64,000 nucleotides of DNA from Bacillota bacterium (GTDB lineage: Bacteria > Bacillota > Clostridia > Peptostreptococcales > Acidaminobacteraceae). The notes beneath the pieces are model-generated. The model made no database searches. It saw only the letters and a program-made list of their open reading frames with translations, and was not told where the DNA came from. This document shows, piece by piece, positions 8,294 to 17,301 of the stretch. The stretch spans positions 1 to 64,000 of the forward strand of contig JAIUOA010000012.1 in NCBI GenBank assembly GCA_020161295.1, written 5' to 3'. How positions within the stretch are numbered: position 1 is the first letter of the stretch; every line of letters starts with the position of its first letter. The translations under genes and the position numbers were made by a program.

Positions 8294-9280
8294 ATGAAGT
8301 TTTTAAAGCCTAATCGTTTCTATAATTCTTGCTGTATGTACATATCACCTTTATATGAGTCATCTTTAAATCCAAAATTGATGGTACATCCTGATGGAAT
8401 GTGCACAATAAGTGTTGATCCGACAAACTGCTTTCAAAATGCTATTGGAGTGTTTAATAGTGAATTCGATACTTTTGGAATTGGAGTATTTGATGGTATA
8501 GCACGAATTTTTAGAAATAATGATTCAGTTGAATATAAACTGCCTTTTGATGCATTTGGAAGATTATCATTTTTTTGGAATGTTACTCGCTTGGTAATTT
8601 TGTGGGAGCCAGAAGAAAGTGACTATATTCAAGTAGAAACTCAGACAGAACCGTTTAAAATGTCAATGTCATATTTATATGACATAGAAAATAAGGATAT
8701 AATTAGAAAATCAGATATAACTTCTGAGAGGGACATCATTAGAATCGTGTTTGAATCTCTAGATACTATTGAAAATCGTATTAGGTTTTTTAATTGTTAT
8801 AATATTTTTTGGAATATTGATGGTAAAATAAAAAAACCAAAAATTGAAATCCATATTCAACCAATAATACTTGAAATGCTTGAAAGATTACTTAAATTGC
8901 ATGGGTTGAGCATAAAACATGAGAATAAAGTTGGAAACGGGAGCATTGATTATTTAATTGAGGCCGCACAAATAAATGCCCCAGCTTTAAGATTAGTTTG
9001 CGAACTAAAGTTAGCCCATAATATGAATGTTAAGAGAACAGTAGATCAATTGAATCAATACATGACTAGTATGCGAATTGACCATGGCATTTTGATAATT
9101 GTATGGTTCAAATGTGAGCATTTTCCATATCCTTCGTATGATTTGTGTGACTTCTTCACAGAAGTTAAAGATGAGATATATGGTTCAGGTCTAAAAAATG
9201 TAACCTTAAAAACAATTGATTTATCTCCAGGGAATGCCCCAAGTAAGTCCTGTGATAATCTAAAGAAGTTTTCTACATAA
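8294..9280 (+). CDS. Protein with a PD-(D/E)XK nuclease-like C-terminal domain
   Basis: This 328-aa protein is not recognised as a named family. The C-terminal part (about residues 190-275) has the layout of a restriction-endonuclease-like core: E210, then GSIDYLI with D219, then LVCELKL with E237 and K239, then a QLNQYM helix. This matches the E...D...ExK plan of PD-(D/E)XK enzymes. The N-terminal 180 residues look beta-rich and may recognise a target. The gene is divergent from an XRE regulator with twin operators between them, as seen in restriction or defence loci. No methylase is nearby, so it may act alone or have another role. Start ATG 8294 follows AAGGAGTG. Confidence 0.65.
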   Translation: MKFLKPNRFYNSCCMYISPLYESSLNPKLMVHPDGMCTISVDPTNCFQNAIGVFNSEFDTFGIGVFDGIARIFRNNDSVEYKLPFDAFGRLSFFWNVTRLVILWEPEESDYIQVETQTEPFKMSMSYLYDIENKDIIRKSDITSERDIIRIVFESLDTIENRIRFFNCYNIFWNIDGKIKKPKIEIHIQPIILEMLERLLKLHGLSIKHENKVGNGSIDYLIEAAQINAPALRLVCELKLAHNMNVKRTVDQLNQYMTSMRIDHGILIIVWFKCEHFPYPSYDLCDFFTEVKDEIYGSGLKNVTLKTIDLSPGNAPSKSCDNLKKFST

Positions 9281-9889
9281 TATCTAGCACCAATGGATGT
9301 AAAAAACAAAATCAGTAGAAACAATTTTAGTAAAGTTAGATAAACTAATGTCGTTAGAATCATTTTTTATAGTTTTCCGAATTAGAATCGGACACCTAAC
9401 TAGATGAAATGAAGTATTTGCTCACGGTATTGTCGCTGAGCAATTATTTCTGATCATCAAATTGTCCAATTTGTCAAATTAGTGGTCCGTTTTCCGCCAC
9501 TACTATTCCACTTAACGCCAGATACTAGGCCATTTTTCGCCGCAAAGTATACCACCATGGTTTCATTCATAGTGGTTGAAGGTTTATAAATTATGGACAA
9601 CTTAGCGAGCAAATAAAACTGATATGTGTTTGTCCATGTACTTGTAAGCATAATGTAATCAACAGGAGTAGTGGATCAAAAATTCATGAGCGTTTAATGA
9701 GGTTTCGGTTTAGCTGCTCCTCCATCACGGATTTACAGATCCACTTGCACGGTGGAGTAACGCCACTGTCACGGCTGTATAGCTCCATTAAGCGGAAAGG
9801 TGATGTGGAGCGAAGGCATTGACATCGGATGAGAAGCGTGATAAAACGTATGTATAGAGAGTGACCTAGGGTTTTCGAGGGTGGCGCGT
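9281..9889. other. Repeat debris between the accessory island and the duplicated block
   Basis: No gene is supported here. Several repeat fragments are visible. A TGCTCACGG-type hairpin (about 9418-9447) is shared with 33276-33301. A pair of GCCACTGTCACGG-like blocks resembles 23141-23200. GATGTGGAGCGAAGGCATTG (9802-9821) is related to the units before galU and at 25058. A worn right end of the interspersed element (ATCGGACACC, near 9388) may also be present. The region reads as a graveyard of recombined repeats. Confidence 0.5.
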
Positions 9890-10908
9890 ATGATGCGACG
9901 GGTGAGAAGGCTTATACTTATGGGTTCGATATGGATGATTTGTGCCGTTTCTGTTCGTGTGGGGTATGGCGAGGTGAGTCGTGGGGTGGTGACGCTCGAT
10001 TCGGAGCAGTTGTTGACGGTGCGGTTTAGTAATCAATTCGGGATTCGCATGTCGCCGCTGAGTGTGAATAAGACGCTTCATTTTTCTGAAGTTTTCTATA
10101 CGAATGCGGATGGGGTGAAATGGGGATCGCATCCGATTAGTACGGATTGGATCGGGCCGATGATGATGAGAACAGCTGATGGGTCTGATGCAGCTCCGCG
10201 TTTTCGGGTGGCTTTCATGGGTCTGATGGCGATGAGGGCGGGAATCCAACTTCGAAGAATGTGTCTACGGTGATTACGGTGGATGGCGTGGTGCTGGGGG
10301 CAGGCGATGTAAAGAATCGGTATGCATTTAATGAAATGACGGTTCAGCGCGTTAATCATATCGATGCGTATAATTCTGATGCGGTCGCTGCGGTGGAGGT
10401 AACGGTGACCTATGTGATTTCGCCGGATGGCTGTATAAACGTGCATGTGCAGCTTACTGCGCTGTCAGATAGCGTCATCGAACGGTATTATGGACTTCAG
10501 AGTCGTACGTTTAAGAGTACGAAAACCATCAGGATGTCAAGCGTTGAGCATAAGGCGAGGAGCTATTTCGAGTCGGCGGATGCTACCACCTGGGAGATGG
10601 ATGTGTTTGATCGGTACTGGGTGGCAGTGAATTTAGAGCCGACAGGTCTAGGGGATTTTAGCTACTGTGTCGATAAACCGCATGCGTTTAATTTAAGCTA
10701 CGGCAAAACGTACTTTAACCTGATTAATAACGCTGAGTGCCCTGTTTCGAAGGGCAGTAGTGTGGAATGGTCGGGGAGTTATGTTTTTAAAGGTCCGGTT
10801 AATGATGTAAGTGCGGTTCAGGATGCTGTCATGAAGGAAACGAAGGTGACAGTACCTATGGGAGTTGTAGAGAGGTACATAGAATGCGGAAATATACTAA
10901 GTTATTAG
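9890..10908 (+). pseudogene. Exported protein paralogue A, broken by one frameshift
   Basis: This is a homologue of the intact 332-aa protein at 25397, split into two frames. It has an N-terminal hydrophobic signal segment (LILMGSIWMICAVSV), then RMSPLSVNKTLHFSE and PISTDWIGP, which are shared with the paralogues. The break is at the T-run 10201-10204. One extra T there would restore FSGGFHGSDGDEG, matching the paralogue. The downstream frame then continues to the true C-terminus at 10908. Start ATG 9890 is preferred because CGAGGG lies at the right distance; GTG 9881 is an alternative. It could be a real mutation, a sequencing error or phase variation. Family function is unknown, and the 3-prime end overlaps the next gene by 25 nt. 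Confidence 0.75.
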
Positions 10909-11243
10909 GAATCATAGGTTTTATAGTAGTGGAGACGTTTTTCTATTTTAGAAGTGGGCGAGATAATCTCGAGCTGTTCTTTATGATTTGGATTTTTATC
11001 TCCGCTGTGCTAATGGTAAATAATACGTTTAAGCGGGGGAATAGGCCAGCGATGATAGGGTTAGGCGCAAATGACAGTATAAAATACGCCTATCTATCGA
11101 GCACGTTTATAGAGCAAGATTTAAATGCACAAAGTAATAATAAGCCGCCAAGACGTGGCGTAAATATTGATTCGTGGAATTTGGTTTATTTAGTGTTTTT
11201 AGTCGCTAACATCATCGGTTATATCGTGGTGATGCCGAAGTGA
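10884..11243 (+). CDS. Small membrane protein, paralogue A
   Basis: This 119-aa protein has three hydrophobic segments: LLGIIGFIVVETFFYF, LFFMIWIFISAVLMV, and a C-terminal LVFLVANIIGYIVVM. A conserved polar loop (GNRPAMIGLGANDSIKYAYLSSTF) lies between the second and third. The copy at 24671-25030 has the same length and is very similar, and a fragment survives near 23074. In both full loci it sits beside the exported-protein gene, so the two may work together. It overlaps the end of that gene by 25 nt. A palindromic terminator follows. No family name is known to me. Confidence 0.8.
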   Translation: MRKYTKLLGIIGFIVVETFFYFRSGRDNLELFFMIWIFISAVLMVNNTFKRGNRPAMIGLGANDSIKYAYLSSTFIEQDLNAQSNNKPPRRGVNIDSWNLVYLVFLVANIIGYIVVMPK

Positions 11244-11271
11244 AGATTAACTGCATGTAGGTTATATATCG

Positions 11272-11297
11272 AACGTTTCAGTTATAACTGAAACGTT
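11272..11297. terminator. Palindromic hairpin, family P copy 1
   Basis: A perfect 26-bp palindrome built from AACGTTTCA, GTTATAAC and TGAAACGTT, followed by TTTGTTGTTTT, lies 29 bp after the small membrane protein gene. Closely related palindromes occur at 15267 and 17281, always just after a gene. It probably ends transcription in either direction. Confidence 0.65.
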
Positions 11298-11349
11298 TGT
11301 TGTTTTCGGACGATGATTAAGTTATAATTGATACAAAGGTGGTGAGGTG

Positions 11350-12558
11350 ATGATTAATAGAGAACTTTATATGCAGAAGGTACGACCGTTTATCGATAAA
11401 AACTTAGTTAAAGTAATTACAGGGGTAAGAAGGTGTGGGAAATCTGTTATGATGCAGTTAATTCAAGCTGAGTTAAAAAAGGTTGGAATTAAAGAACAGC
11501 AGATGCTAGCCATAAATTTTGAAGATATGTCTTATACAAGCTTGACAGATGCTACCAGTTTGCATGATGAAGTTATGCGTAAGTTTAGTGCTAACCCTAC
11601 ACTAAAATATCTATTTTTTGATGAAATACAAGAAGTAAAAGAATGGGAAAGATGTATTAATTCGCTTCTATCGAAAGGTCAATTTGATATTTACATCACT
11701 GGTTCCAATGCGAACCTACTTTCTGGTGAACTCGCTACTTTTCTGGCAGGACGGTATGTGGAAATCAATCTATATCCCTTTTCCTTTAAGGAGTTTTTAG
11801 ACCTATTCAATCTAAAAACTGCTGAAAGTTCAGTCGATGCAAATTTTAAACGTTACCTTCAGGTTGGTGGGTTTCCATTTATACAGCATTTTATCGATGA
11901 TCCATTAGCCATCGCGCAATATTTAAAGGATATATACAGCTCTGTACTTATAAAGGACGTCATGAAGCGAAATCAATTTCGAGATGTGGATTTACTAGAA
12001 AGGACCCTATTATATGTCATCGCTCATGTTGGGGAGACTTTTTCAGCTAACTCGATTTCAAAGTTTTTCAAAAGTGAAGGGCGAAAAGTAGCACCAGAAA
12101 CGATTCTAAATCAACTTAGAGGGTGTGAAGAGGCATTTCTCTTTCATAAAGTCCCTAGGGTTGACCTCATAGGTAAGCAAATTTTGCAAGTAAATGAAAA
12201 GTACTACATGGTTGACCACGGTATTCGTCAGGCAGTATATGGCAGCAACCAACGAGATATTCAAAGAATTTTAGAAAATGTGGTTTATATGGAGATGCTG
12301 CGCAGGGATTATACCGTAAGAGTAGGTCGTGTAGGTGATCAAGAGGTTGATTTCGTGTGTGAAAAGGCTGGAGAACGTCTTTATATTCAGGTTTCATACT
12401 TACTCGCTTCAGATGAAACGGTGGAAAGAGAGTTTGGTTCACTTTTAATGATTGATGATAACTTTCCTAAATATGTCCTATCGATGGATCAATTTGATCT
12501 CAGTAGACAAGGCATCATTCATCAGTATTTACCGGATTTTTTATTAGGACGTAAATAA
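11350..12558 (+). CDS. AAA ATPase of the DUF4143 type, copy 1
   Basis: This 402-aa protein has an N-terminal P-loop ATPase (GVRRCGKS, residues about 25-32), a Walker B segment YLFFDEIQEV and the sensor-like FDIYITGSNANLLSGEL. A C-terminal DUF4143-type nuclease-like region ends in VDFVCEKAGERLYIQVSY. Such ATPases are common, often laterally spread accessory proteins with no settled role. They are often suspected of toxin-antitoxin or defence links. ATG 11350 is preferred over GTG 11347, with GGTGGTGAGG upstream. It lies between the small membrane protein and the zinc-ribbon gene, a position where the second locus has no ATPase. It is distantly related to the copy at 17418. Confidence 0.85.
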   Translation: MINRELYMQKVRPFIDKNLVKVITGVRRCGKSVMMQLIQAELKKVGIKEQQMLAINFEDMSYTSLTDATSLHDEVMRKFSANPTLKYLFFDEIQEVKEWERCINSLLSKGQFDIYITGSNANLLSGELATFLAGRYVEINLYPFSFKEFLDLFNLKTAESSVDANFKRYLQVGGFPFIQHFIDDPLAIAQYLKDIYSSVLIKDVMKRNQFRDVDLLERTLLYVIAHVGETFSANSISKFFKSEGRKVAPETILNQLRGCEEAFLFHKVPRVDLIGKQILQVNEKYYMVDHGIRQAVYGSNQRDIQRILENVVYMEMLRRDYTVRVGRVGDQEVDFVCEKAGERLYIQVSYLLASDETVEREFGSLLMIDDNFPKYVLSMDQFDLSRQGIIHQYLPDFLLGRK

Positions 12559-12622
12559 AAAAATGAGGCCAGAATCTATTAAGATACTAGCCTCACTCAT
12601 TTGATTATCCTATTTAAAGTTC

Positions 12623-12763
12623 TCATCTTTTTCGCTTTTTATCGATAAGCGCTTGACGCTTTTCAGCTTGCTGATCCTTCTTCTTTTCTCTGCATTTTTG
12701 GCAAAATAGATTACTTTCACTTGGTTTTAGTACAGCGCCACATTGTTTACACTTTTTAATCAT
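12623..12763 (-). CDS. Zinc-ribbon miniprotein, copy A
   Basis: This 46-aa gene begins at ATG 12763 on the minus strand with GCAGGAAT as ribosome site. The first 24 residues hold a four-cysteine knuckle (CKQCG...CQKC). The rest is a highly basic tail rich in K, R and Q ending RKRK-like, suggesting nucleic-acid binding. A 46-aa copy at 25114-25254 differs at only a few residues, and the preserved frame argues that the gene is real. It lies back to back with glnA. Function unknown. Confidence 0.75.
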   Translation of the reverse strand: MIKKCKQCGAVLKPSESNLFCQKCREKKKDQQAEKRQALIDKKRKR

Positions 12764-12862
12764 GCTGATTCCTGCTTTCATTGATTTTACTATTCATGTT
12801 ATTATATCAGACTTATGCTGCTATAGATATTCAAAAAATATTACAAGCATTGCAAGAAAATT

Positions 12863-12891
12863 TTGATTTTTCAGTCAACTCATTATAAAAT
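12863..12891 (+). promoter_or_regulatory. Promoter of glnA copy A
   Basis: TTGATT (12863-12868), a 17-bp spacer and TAAAAT (12886-12891) form a sigma-70-type promoter about 48 bp before the glnA start. The 52-bp segment 12849-12900 is identical to the one before the second glnA (30768-30819), so the promoter was duplicated with the gene and kept. No GlnR-type dyad was obvious. Confidence 0.6.
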
Positions 12892-12938
12892 AGTAATGCA
12901 GAGTGAAAGGTTCTAAATACTATTATATGAGGTGACGT

Positions 12939-14369
12939 ATGTTTAATTCTGTAAAAGAAGTTCGTGATTTTTGTCAGGAAAATGAAGTGAAGATGATCGA
13001 CTTCAAAGTGGCAGACCTTAGTGGTCGCTGGCATCATCTATCAATCGTACCAGAAAGATTAGATCAACGCACGATGGAGGATGGGATTGGATTCGATGGA
13101 TCGAGCTATGGATTTCTTACTGTTGAAAAATCTGATATGGTCTTTATTCCCGATTTGAGTACTGGTTTTTTAGATCCCTTCACTAAAGTTAAGACGCTAA
13201 CCTTCTTAGCGAACACGTATACACTTCACCCAGAACCGAGAAGATTTGAATCCGATCCACGTTATGTCCTTGAAAAGCTGGAAAAGCACATGAGAGCAGA
13301 AAACATCTGTGATACGGCATTATTGGGACCAGAGTTTGAATTTCATATCCTCGATCATATCGCTTATGAGGTAAGTCCTCAGACCATGTATGTGGAGATG
13401 GATGCTAAGCAAGCGAACTGGAATTCAGGAAATAATGACACGCAAAATCTAGGCTTTACGGTTAAACATAAAGGCGGCTATCATGTGGATATTCCGCATG
13501 ATGAAAATTATAATTTAAGAAATGAAATGGTGCTAACGCTTGAGCAAAACGGCGTGCCGGTTAAATACCATCACTCAGAGGTTGGCGGTCCTGGTCAGTT
13601 AGAGATCGAGCTTAGCTTCGGTGGCGCGGCTGAAATGGGCGACCGAACCATGAAAAGCAAGTATATTATTAAGAATACGGCTGTTAAGAACAACAAAACG
13701 GTGACGTTTATGCCGAAGCCGTTATATAAAGAAGCTGGCAATGGCATGCATGTCCATATGATTTTATTTAAAGATGGTCAGCCATTGTTCTTCGATAAAA
13801 ATGGCTATGCTGGCATGTCTCAAACGGCTTTATATGCCATGGGTGGACTGCTGAAGCATGCACCAGCGCTTTCAGCCATCGTTAACCCGACGACGAACTC
13901 GTATAAACGATTAGTTCCTGGTTATGAAGCGCCTGTATCGATTTGCTTTGCTTTATCAAACCGTAGCGCGGTTATAAGAATTCCAGGGTATGCAAACAGA
14001 CCTGATGAGAAGCGTTTTGAGTACCGTTCTTCTGATGCTACTGCGAATCCATATTATGCCTATGCCGCTTTACTCATGGCAGCATTTGATGGAATTCAGA
14101 ATAAGATCGATCCTGTAGCTGAGGGATTTGGTCCACTAGATAAAAATATCTATGATCTTCCAGATGAAGAAAAAGCGAAAATCAAATCACTACCAAAATC
14201 TGTGGAGGAAGCTGCTGAAGCTTTAGAAAAAGACCACGCGTTTTTAATGGCAGGCAATGTTTTCACGAAAGAGCTGATCATGAACATTAAGAACCGAATT
14301 CTCAAAGACGCCGCAGAGGTGAATTTCATTCCGCATCCTAAAGAGTTCGAGATGGTTTTTGATTTATAG
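12939..14369 (+). CDS. glnA: Glutamine synthetase type I, copy A
   Basis: This 476-aa enzyme makes glutamine from glutamate, ammonia and ATP in a dodecamer. The usual GS-I signatures are present: DFKVADLSGRWHHLSI and DGIGFDGSSYGF near the N-terminus, the metal and ammonia site EFEFHILD, GNGMHVHMILF, the ATP/loop region NPTTNSYKRLVPGYEAP and the NRSAVIRIPG strand. Y405 lies in NIYDLP, the position of the adenylylated tyrosine in GS-I-beta enzymes. No adenylyltransferase gene is in the window, so modification is not claimed. The second copy (30858) is nearly identical but has Phe there. GAGGTGACGT precedes ATG. A methyltransferase gene follows. Confidence 0.95.
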   Translation: MFNSVKEVRDFCQENEVKMIDFKVADLSGRWHHLSIVPERLDQRTMEDGIGFDGSSYGFLTVEKSDMVFIPDLSTGFLDPFTKVKTLTFLANTYTLHPEPRRFESDPRYVLEKLEKHMRAENICDTALLGPEFEFHILDHIAYEVSPQTMYVEMDAKQANWNSGNNDTQNLGFTVKHKGGYHVDIPHDENYNLRNEMVLTLEQNGVPVKYHHSEVGGPGQLEIELSFGGAAEMGDRTMKSKYIIKNTAVKNNKTVTFMPKPLYKEAGNGMHVHMILFKDGQPLFFDKNGYAGMSQTALYAMGGLLKHAPALSAIVNPTTNSYKRLVPGYEAPVSICFALSNRSAVIRIPGYANRPDEKRFEYRSSDATANPYYAYAALLMAAFDGIQNKIDPVAEGFGPLDKNIYDLPDEEKAKIKSLPKSVEEAAEALEKDHAFLMAGNVFTKELIMNIKNRILKDAAEVNFIPHPKEFEMVFDL

Positions 14370-14390
14370 GATAAATTAGGGGAAAATTAA

Positions 14391-15248
14391 GTGCAGGACT
14401 ATATGGAAAAATTACTAAAGCAAATCATCGCAAACGATAAAAAACCACCGCTCTATGAATATACGGGCGAACTCTTTTGGAATGATCCGCATATTTCGAA
14501 GCAGATGCTGAAGGCGCATCTGAATCCAGAGCATGATGCAGCCAGTCGTAATCCGCGTGCGATTTCGGCTACGGTTAACCATCTGTTTGATCAGGGTATT
14601 CTAAAAGCGGGCATGCGCGTTCTGGATTTGGGATGTGGCCCTGGCCTCTACAGTGAGCTCATACAAGCAAAAGGGGCGCACGTGGTCGGCATCGATGGCT
14701 CCGAAAATTCCATCGCTTATGCGAAGGAAAGAAGCGAGCGACTCGGTCTAGGCATCACGTATTTGCACATGGATTTCTTTGAGATGCCCTTCGAGCAAGA
14801 GTTCGACGTGGTTTTACAAATATACGGCGAGCTAAATACCTTTTCTCCTGAGAACAGAGACAGGTTGCTTTCACTTATAAAACGCGCATTAAAGGATAAT
14901 GGGCGATTTGCATTCGATGTAACCAACCGTGCAAACCGGGACCCTGCGGCCACGAATCCCACCTGGTATACCTCGGAATCAGGCTTCTGGAGCGGCGAGC
15001 CCCATTTGGTACTCGAACAAGCCTATGATTACCCCGAGGCTTCCGCTTGGGTAGACCAGTACATCGTCATCGATACGAAGGGCGTAAAGGCCTATCGTAA
15101 TTGGTTCAATGACCATGACGTACAGTCGATTACCGAAGTCATGACGCATAACGATTTCCAGATAGAGCACTGCTGGGGGGACCTAGCATGGGCACCGCTA
15201 ACAGAATCAGACAAATGGATCGGTATCGTAGCGAGAAAAGCTGTCTAG
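14391..15248 (+). CDS. Class I SAM-dependent methyltransferase
   Basis: This 285-aa protein contains the SAM-binding motif I VLDLGCGPGLYSELI (near residue 78) with the acidic GIDGSENSI strand after it. Motif QIYGELNTFSPENRDRLLSLIKRALKDNGRFAFDV is typical of the Methyltransf_25/11 group. The first 65 residues form a helical extension that may shape the substrate pocket. The substrate is unknown. The GTG at 14391 is chosen because GGGGAAAATTAA precedes it; an ATG four codons later is possible. It lies 21 bp after glnA A and may be co-transcribed with it. The second glnA lacks this neighbour. Confidence 0.85.
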   Translation: MQDYMEKLLKQIIANDKKPPLYEYTGELFWNDPHISKQMLKAHLNPEHDAASRNPRAISATVNHLFDQGILKAGMRVLDLGCGPGLYSELIQAKGAHVVGIDGSENSIAYAKERSERLGLGITYLHMDFFEMPFEQEFDVVLQIYGELNTFSPENRDRLLSLIKRALKDNGRFAFDVTNRANRDPAATNPTWYTSESGFWSGEPHLVLEQAYDYPEASAWVDQYIVIDTKGVKAYRNWFNDHDVQSITEVMTHNDFQIEHCWGDLAWAPLTESDKWIGIVARKAV

Positions 15249-15266
15249 TATCATGAATAAACAAAA

Positions 15267-15294
15267 AAACGTTTCAGTACTAACTGAAACGTTT
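15267..15294. terminator. Palindromic hairpin, family P copy 2
   Basis: AAACGTTTCAGT and ACTGAAACGTTT form a 12-bp stem with a 4-nt loop, preceded by an A-run and followed by a T-rich tract. It lies between convergent genes (methyltransferase and YccF) and can act as a terminator on both strands. Confidence 0.7.
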
Positions 15295-15323
15295 GATGTT
15301 TTTTGGCATGTATTAAGTTATAT

Positions 15324-15683
15324 TTAGATGCGTGCTCCAAACGGTATCAGTGCGAGCTGTGCCAGTTTCAGGTGCTGCTTTGCAAATGGAAGTCCGATAA
15401 TGGTGATGGCGAGTAAAAAGGCGATGGTGAGGTGCATGAGAAACAGCTCCCAGCCCAGTACCAAAAGCCAGATGATGTTGCCGATTAATCCACCGGCACC
15501 GAAGTTACCGACCTGTACATCGCGTCCGAACGGTGCGAGTGTGAGACCCGCGATTTTAAAGCATTGGACCCCAAAAGGAATGCCGATGACTGTGATACAT
15601 AAAAGCGCACCTGCGATCGTCCAGCCGATGGCCGAGATCAAGCCACCTAAAATAATCCATATGAGATTGCCGATAAGTGACAT
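15324..15683 (-). CDS. YccF-family inner membrane protein, copy A
   Basis: This 119-aa protein has two copies of a two-helix YccF domain: GNLIWIILGGLISAIGWTIAGALLCITVIGIPFGVQCFKIAG, then GNIIWLLVLGWELFLMHLTIAFLLAITIIGLPFAKQH. The internal repeat is typical of YccF/DUF307 proteins, whose function is unknown. About four membrane spans are expected. GGAGG precedes ATG. The paralogue at 48313-48672 differs at only a few residues. Both copies are followed on the minus strand by nothing but a terminator and are preceded by the same small gene. This makes YccF the left edge of a duplicated block. Confidence 0.88.
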   Translation of the reverse strand: MSLIGNLIWIILGGLISAIGWTIAGALLCITVIGIPFGVQCFKIAGLTLAPFGRDVQVGNFGAGGLIGNIIWLLVLGWELFLMHLTIAFLLAITIIGLPFAKQHLKLAQLALIPFGARI

Positions 15684-15760
15684 AATTGATCCTCCGAGTT
15701 AATTTAATAATGCTATTATAGTCCATACGCATTAAATGGTCGTTAAGACCAGATTAGAAT

Positions 15761-16051
15761 CTAATAAATATGAATATCATCGGGGTTCTCCGGGAGGTAC
15801 TCGATTTCGAAGTAGTCAAATTCGATATCTTCGATAAAGTGATGCGCCTTAAAACGGGTTTTATTACCGCGCGCCATGTCGAGGGTATTATCGCTTAACC
15901 AGATGGGATTGCTAATATCGAAACGGTTACAAATGTCTTCTATAGCACCTCGCAGAAGTGCTTCGTGCGTCTGCCCGTCCTTGCTGGCTTCGTACGTATG
16001 ATAATTGAGGGTGTTATTTTTCTTTACGATTTTACCGATAAGCTTAAACAT
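15761..16051 (-). CDS. Conserved 96-aa hypothetical protein, copy A
   Basis: This protein is not recognised. It starts MFKLIGKIVKKNNTL and has a mixed pattern of short strands and helices, with IWLSDNTLDMARGNKTRFKAHHFIEDIEFDYFEIEYL at the C-terminal end. The homologue at 48749-49021 is strongly conserved, but its last six residues are absent. The gene shares a minus-strand arrangement with YccF in both loci, separated by about 77 bp, and may form a two-gene transcript. AAGGAGCG precedes the ATG. No transmembrane segment is seen, so the product is probably cytoplasmic. Confidence 0.7.
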   Translation of the reverse strand: MFKLIGKIVKKNNTLNYHTYEASKDGQTHEALLRGAIEDICNRFDISNPIWLSDNTLDMARGNKTRFKAHHFIEDIEFDYFEIEYLPENPDDIHIY

Positions 16052-16191
16052 GGTGCGCTCCTTATGTTGAGTTCATAAATTTGATTTTCTGACTTATCCA
16101 GTTTAAAATGAAAGTGTAGCTGAGTCAAACCGAATTCTACCACTTAACGCGCTTAATTACCAGTTAAAAATAAAAAAACGGGAAGTAAACC

Positions 16192-17301
16192 ATGCAGAAA
16201 GTAGCCGCACCACAGAAGAAAAACTATGTTGAATTAGAAATCATTAGAACCCTCTCCTTTATCGCCGTGTTTACACAACACGTATTAGGGGCCGCAGCCC
16301 GGCGAAACGAAGGCCTGCTGCCGATTAAAATGGAGTGGCTGATCGCCTTTTTATTTGAGCTGTCCAGGTTCGCAGTGCCCGCATTCGTGTTCATGTTCGG
16401 CCTGCTCATGGTGCTCACGTATAAAGAAAACACGCGCTACACAGCCTTTCTTAAAAAGCGCTTTAAGCTAATCTACGTGCCCTACATCCTCGCCACGGCT
16501 TTCTATATGGCATTTGACCTCTATCGGTATAAAGAAGATTTCGTAGTGGTGTCCATGCTCAAGTCGTTCATGGAAAAGCTGCTTCTCGGAAACGGGTTTT
16601 ATCACCTGTGGTATGTCGCGATGATTTTTCAGTTCGTCATATTAGCGCCTGTGGTGTTTGCCGCGATACGACTGGTAAGGTCAGATAAGTTCAGTCGGAA
16701 AAAGCTGTTGGGATTAATGACATCGCTCATTATTTTAAGCCTCATATACCTATACGTGACGCCTAAACTCGACCTTCCGGTGTTTTTTAAGACGTACTAT
16801 ACGCGGCTGTTTCCCACATGGTTGTTCTTTTTTATTAGCGGCGCAGTATGTGGCCTAAACTATGAGCGTGCGAAGTTGCTGATTAAGCGGTTTTTCCCGA
16901 TAACAATGATACTTTCCATCGCAGCTATGGGGTTCGCTTTTTATAAAGACGTGGTGTATATCGGAATTAATCAGATGGTGCACTTTAATCAGGTGAGTTT
17001 TTTAGAACCAGTTTATGCGGTGTTGACGTTGATGGAAATCTTTGCTTTAATCGCTCTGGCGGATTATATTAAAAGCATTAGGTTAATATCTAAAACGAGT
17101 GGTATGATCGGAGCGCATTCTTATATGGCGTATCTCGTTCATGCCTATGTCATATCTGTCGTATCGTTACAGCTTGCGGGATTACTCCCAGGTCTAAATC
17201 TTTATATATTCTATCTCATACTTTATCCGGTTGCACTGGTGATAACGTTAGTTATATCTGTTATGGTGGATAAAATTGTTAAACGTTTCAGTTATAACTG
17301 A
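16192..17301 (+). CDS. Acyltransferase family 3 membrane protein (OafA/WecH type)
   Basis: This 369-aa protein has about ten membrane spans. It opens with LEIIRTLSFIAVFTQHVLG, the family-3 acyltransferase motif in which a conserved Arg and His in the first helix are thought to be catalytic. FYHLWYVAMIFQFVILAPV is the second family hallmark. It probably acylates an extracellular or periplasmic-face sugar or glycopolymer. The gene, together with the following ATPase gene, occupies a 2.6-kb stretch absent from the sister block at 49.0 kb. It therefore looks like an insertion, or a deletion in the sister. Its last five codons and stop lie inside palindrome P copy 3. Confidence 0.85.
   Translation: MQKVAAPQKKNYVELEIIRTLSFIAVFTQHVLGAAARRNEGLLPIKMEWLIAFLFELSRFAVPAFVFMFGLLMVLTYKENTRYTAFLKKRFKLIYVPYILATAFYMAFDLYRYKEDFVVVSMLKSFMEKLLLGNGFYHLWYVAMIFQFVILAPVVFAAIRLVRSDKFSRKKLLGLMTSLIILSLIYLYVTPKLDLPVFFKTYYTRLFPTWLFFFISGAVCGLNYERAKLLIKRFFPITMILSIAAMGFAFYKDVVYIGINQMVHFNQVSFLEPVYAVLTLMEIFALIALADYIKSIRLISKTSGMIGAHSYMAYLVHAYVISVVSLQLAGLLPGLNLYIFYLILYPVALVITLVISVMVDKIVKRFSYN

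Noticed and set aside
9457..9651. A 64-codon minus-strand frame between the nuclease-like gene and the exported gene
   Set aside because: The region is repeat debris and the translation shows no family features.
10201..10204. Programmed frameshifting as explanation of the split exported gene
   Set aside because: No slippery heptamer with a stimulating structure was seen, and paralogue B has no shift. A simple indel is more likely.
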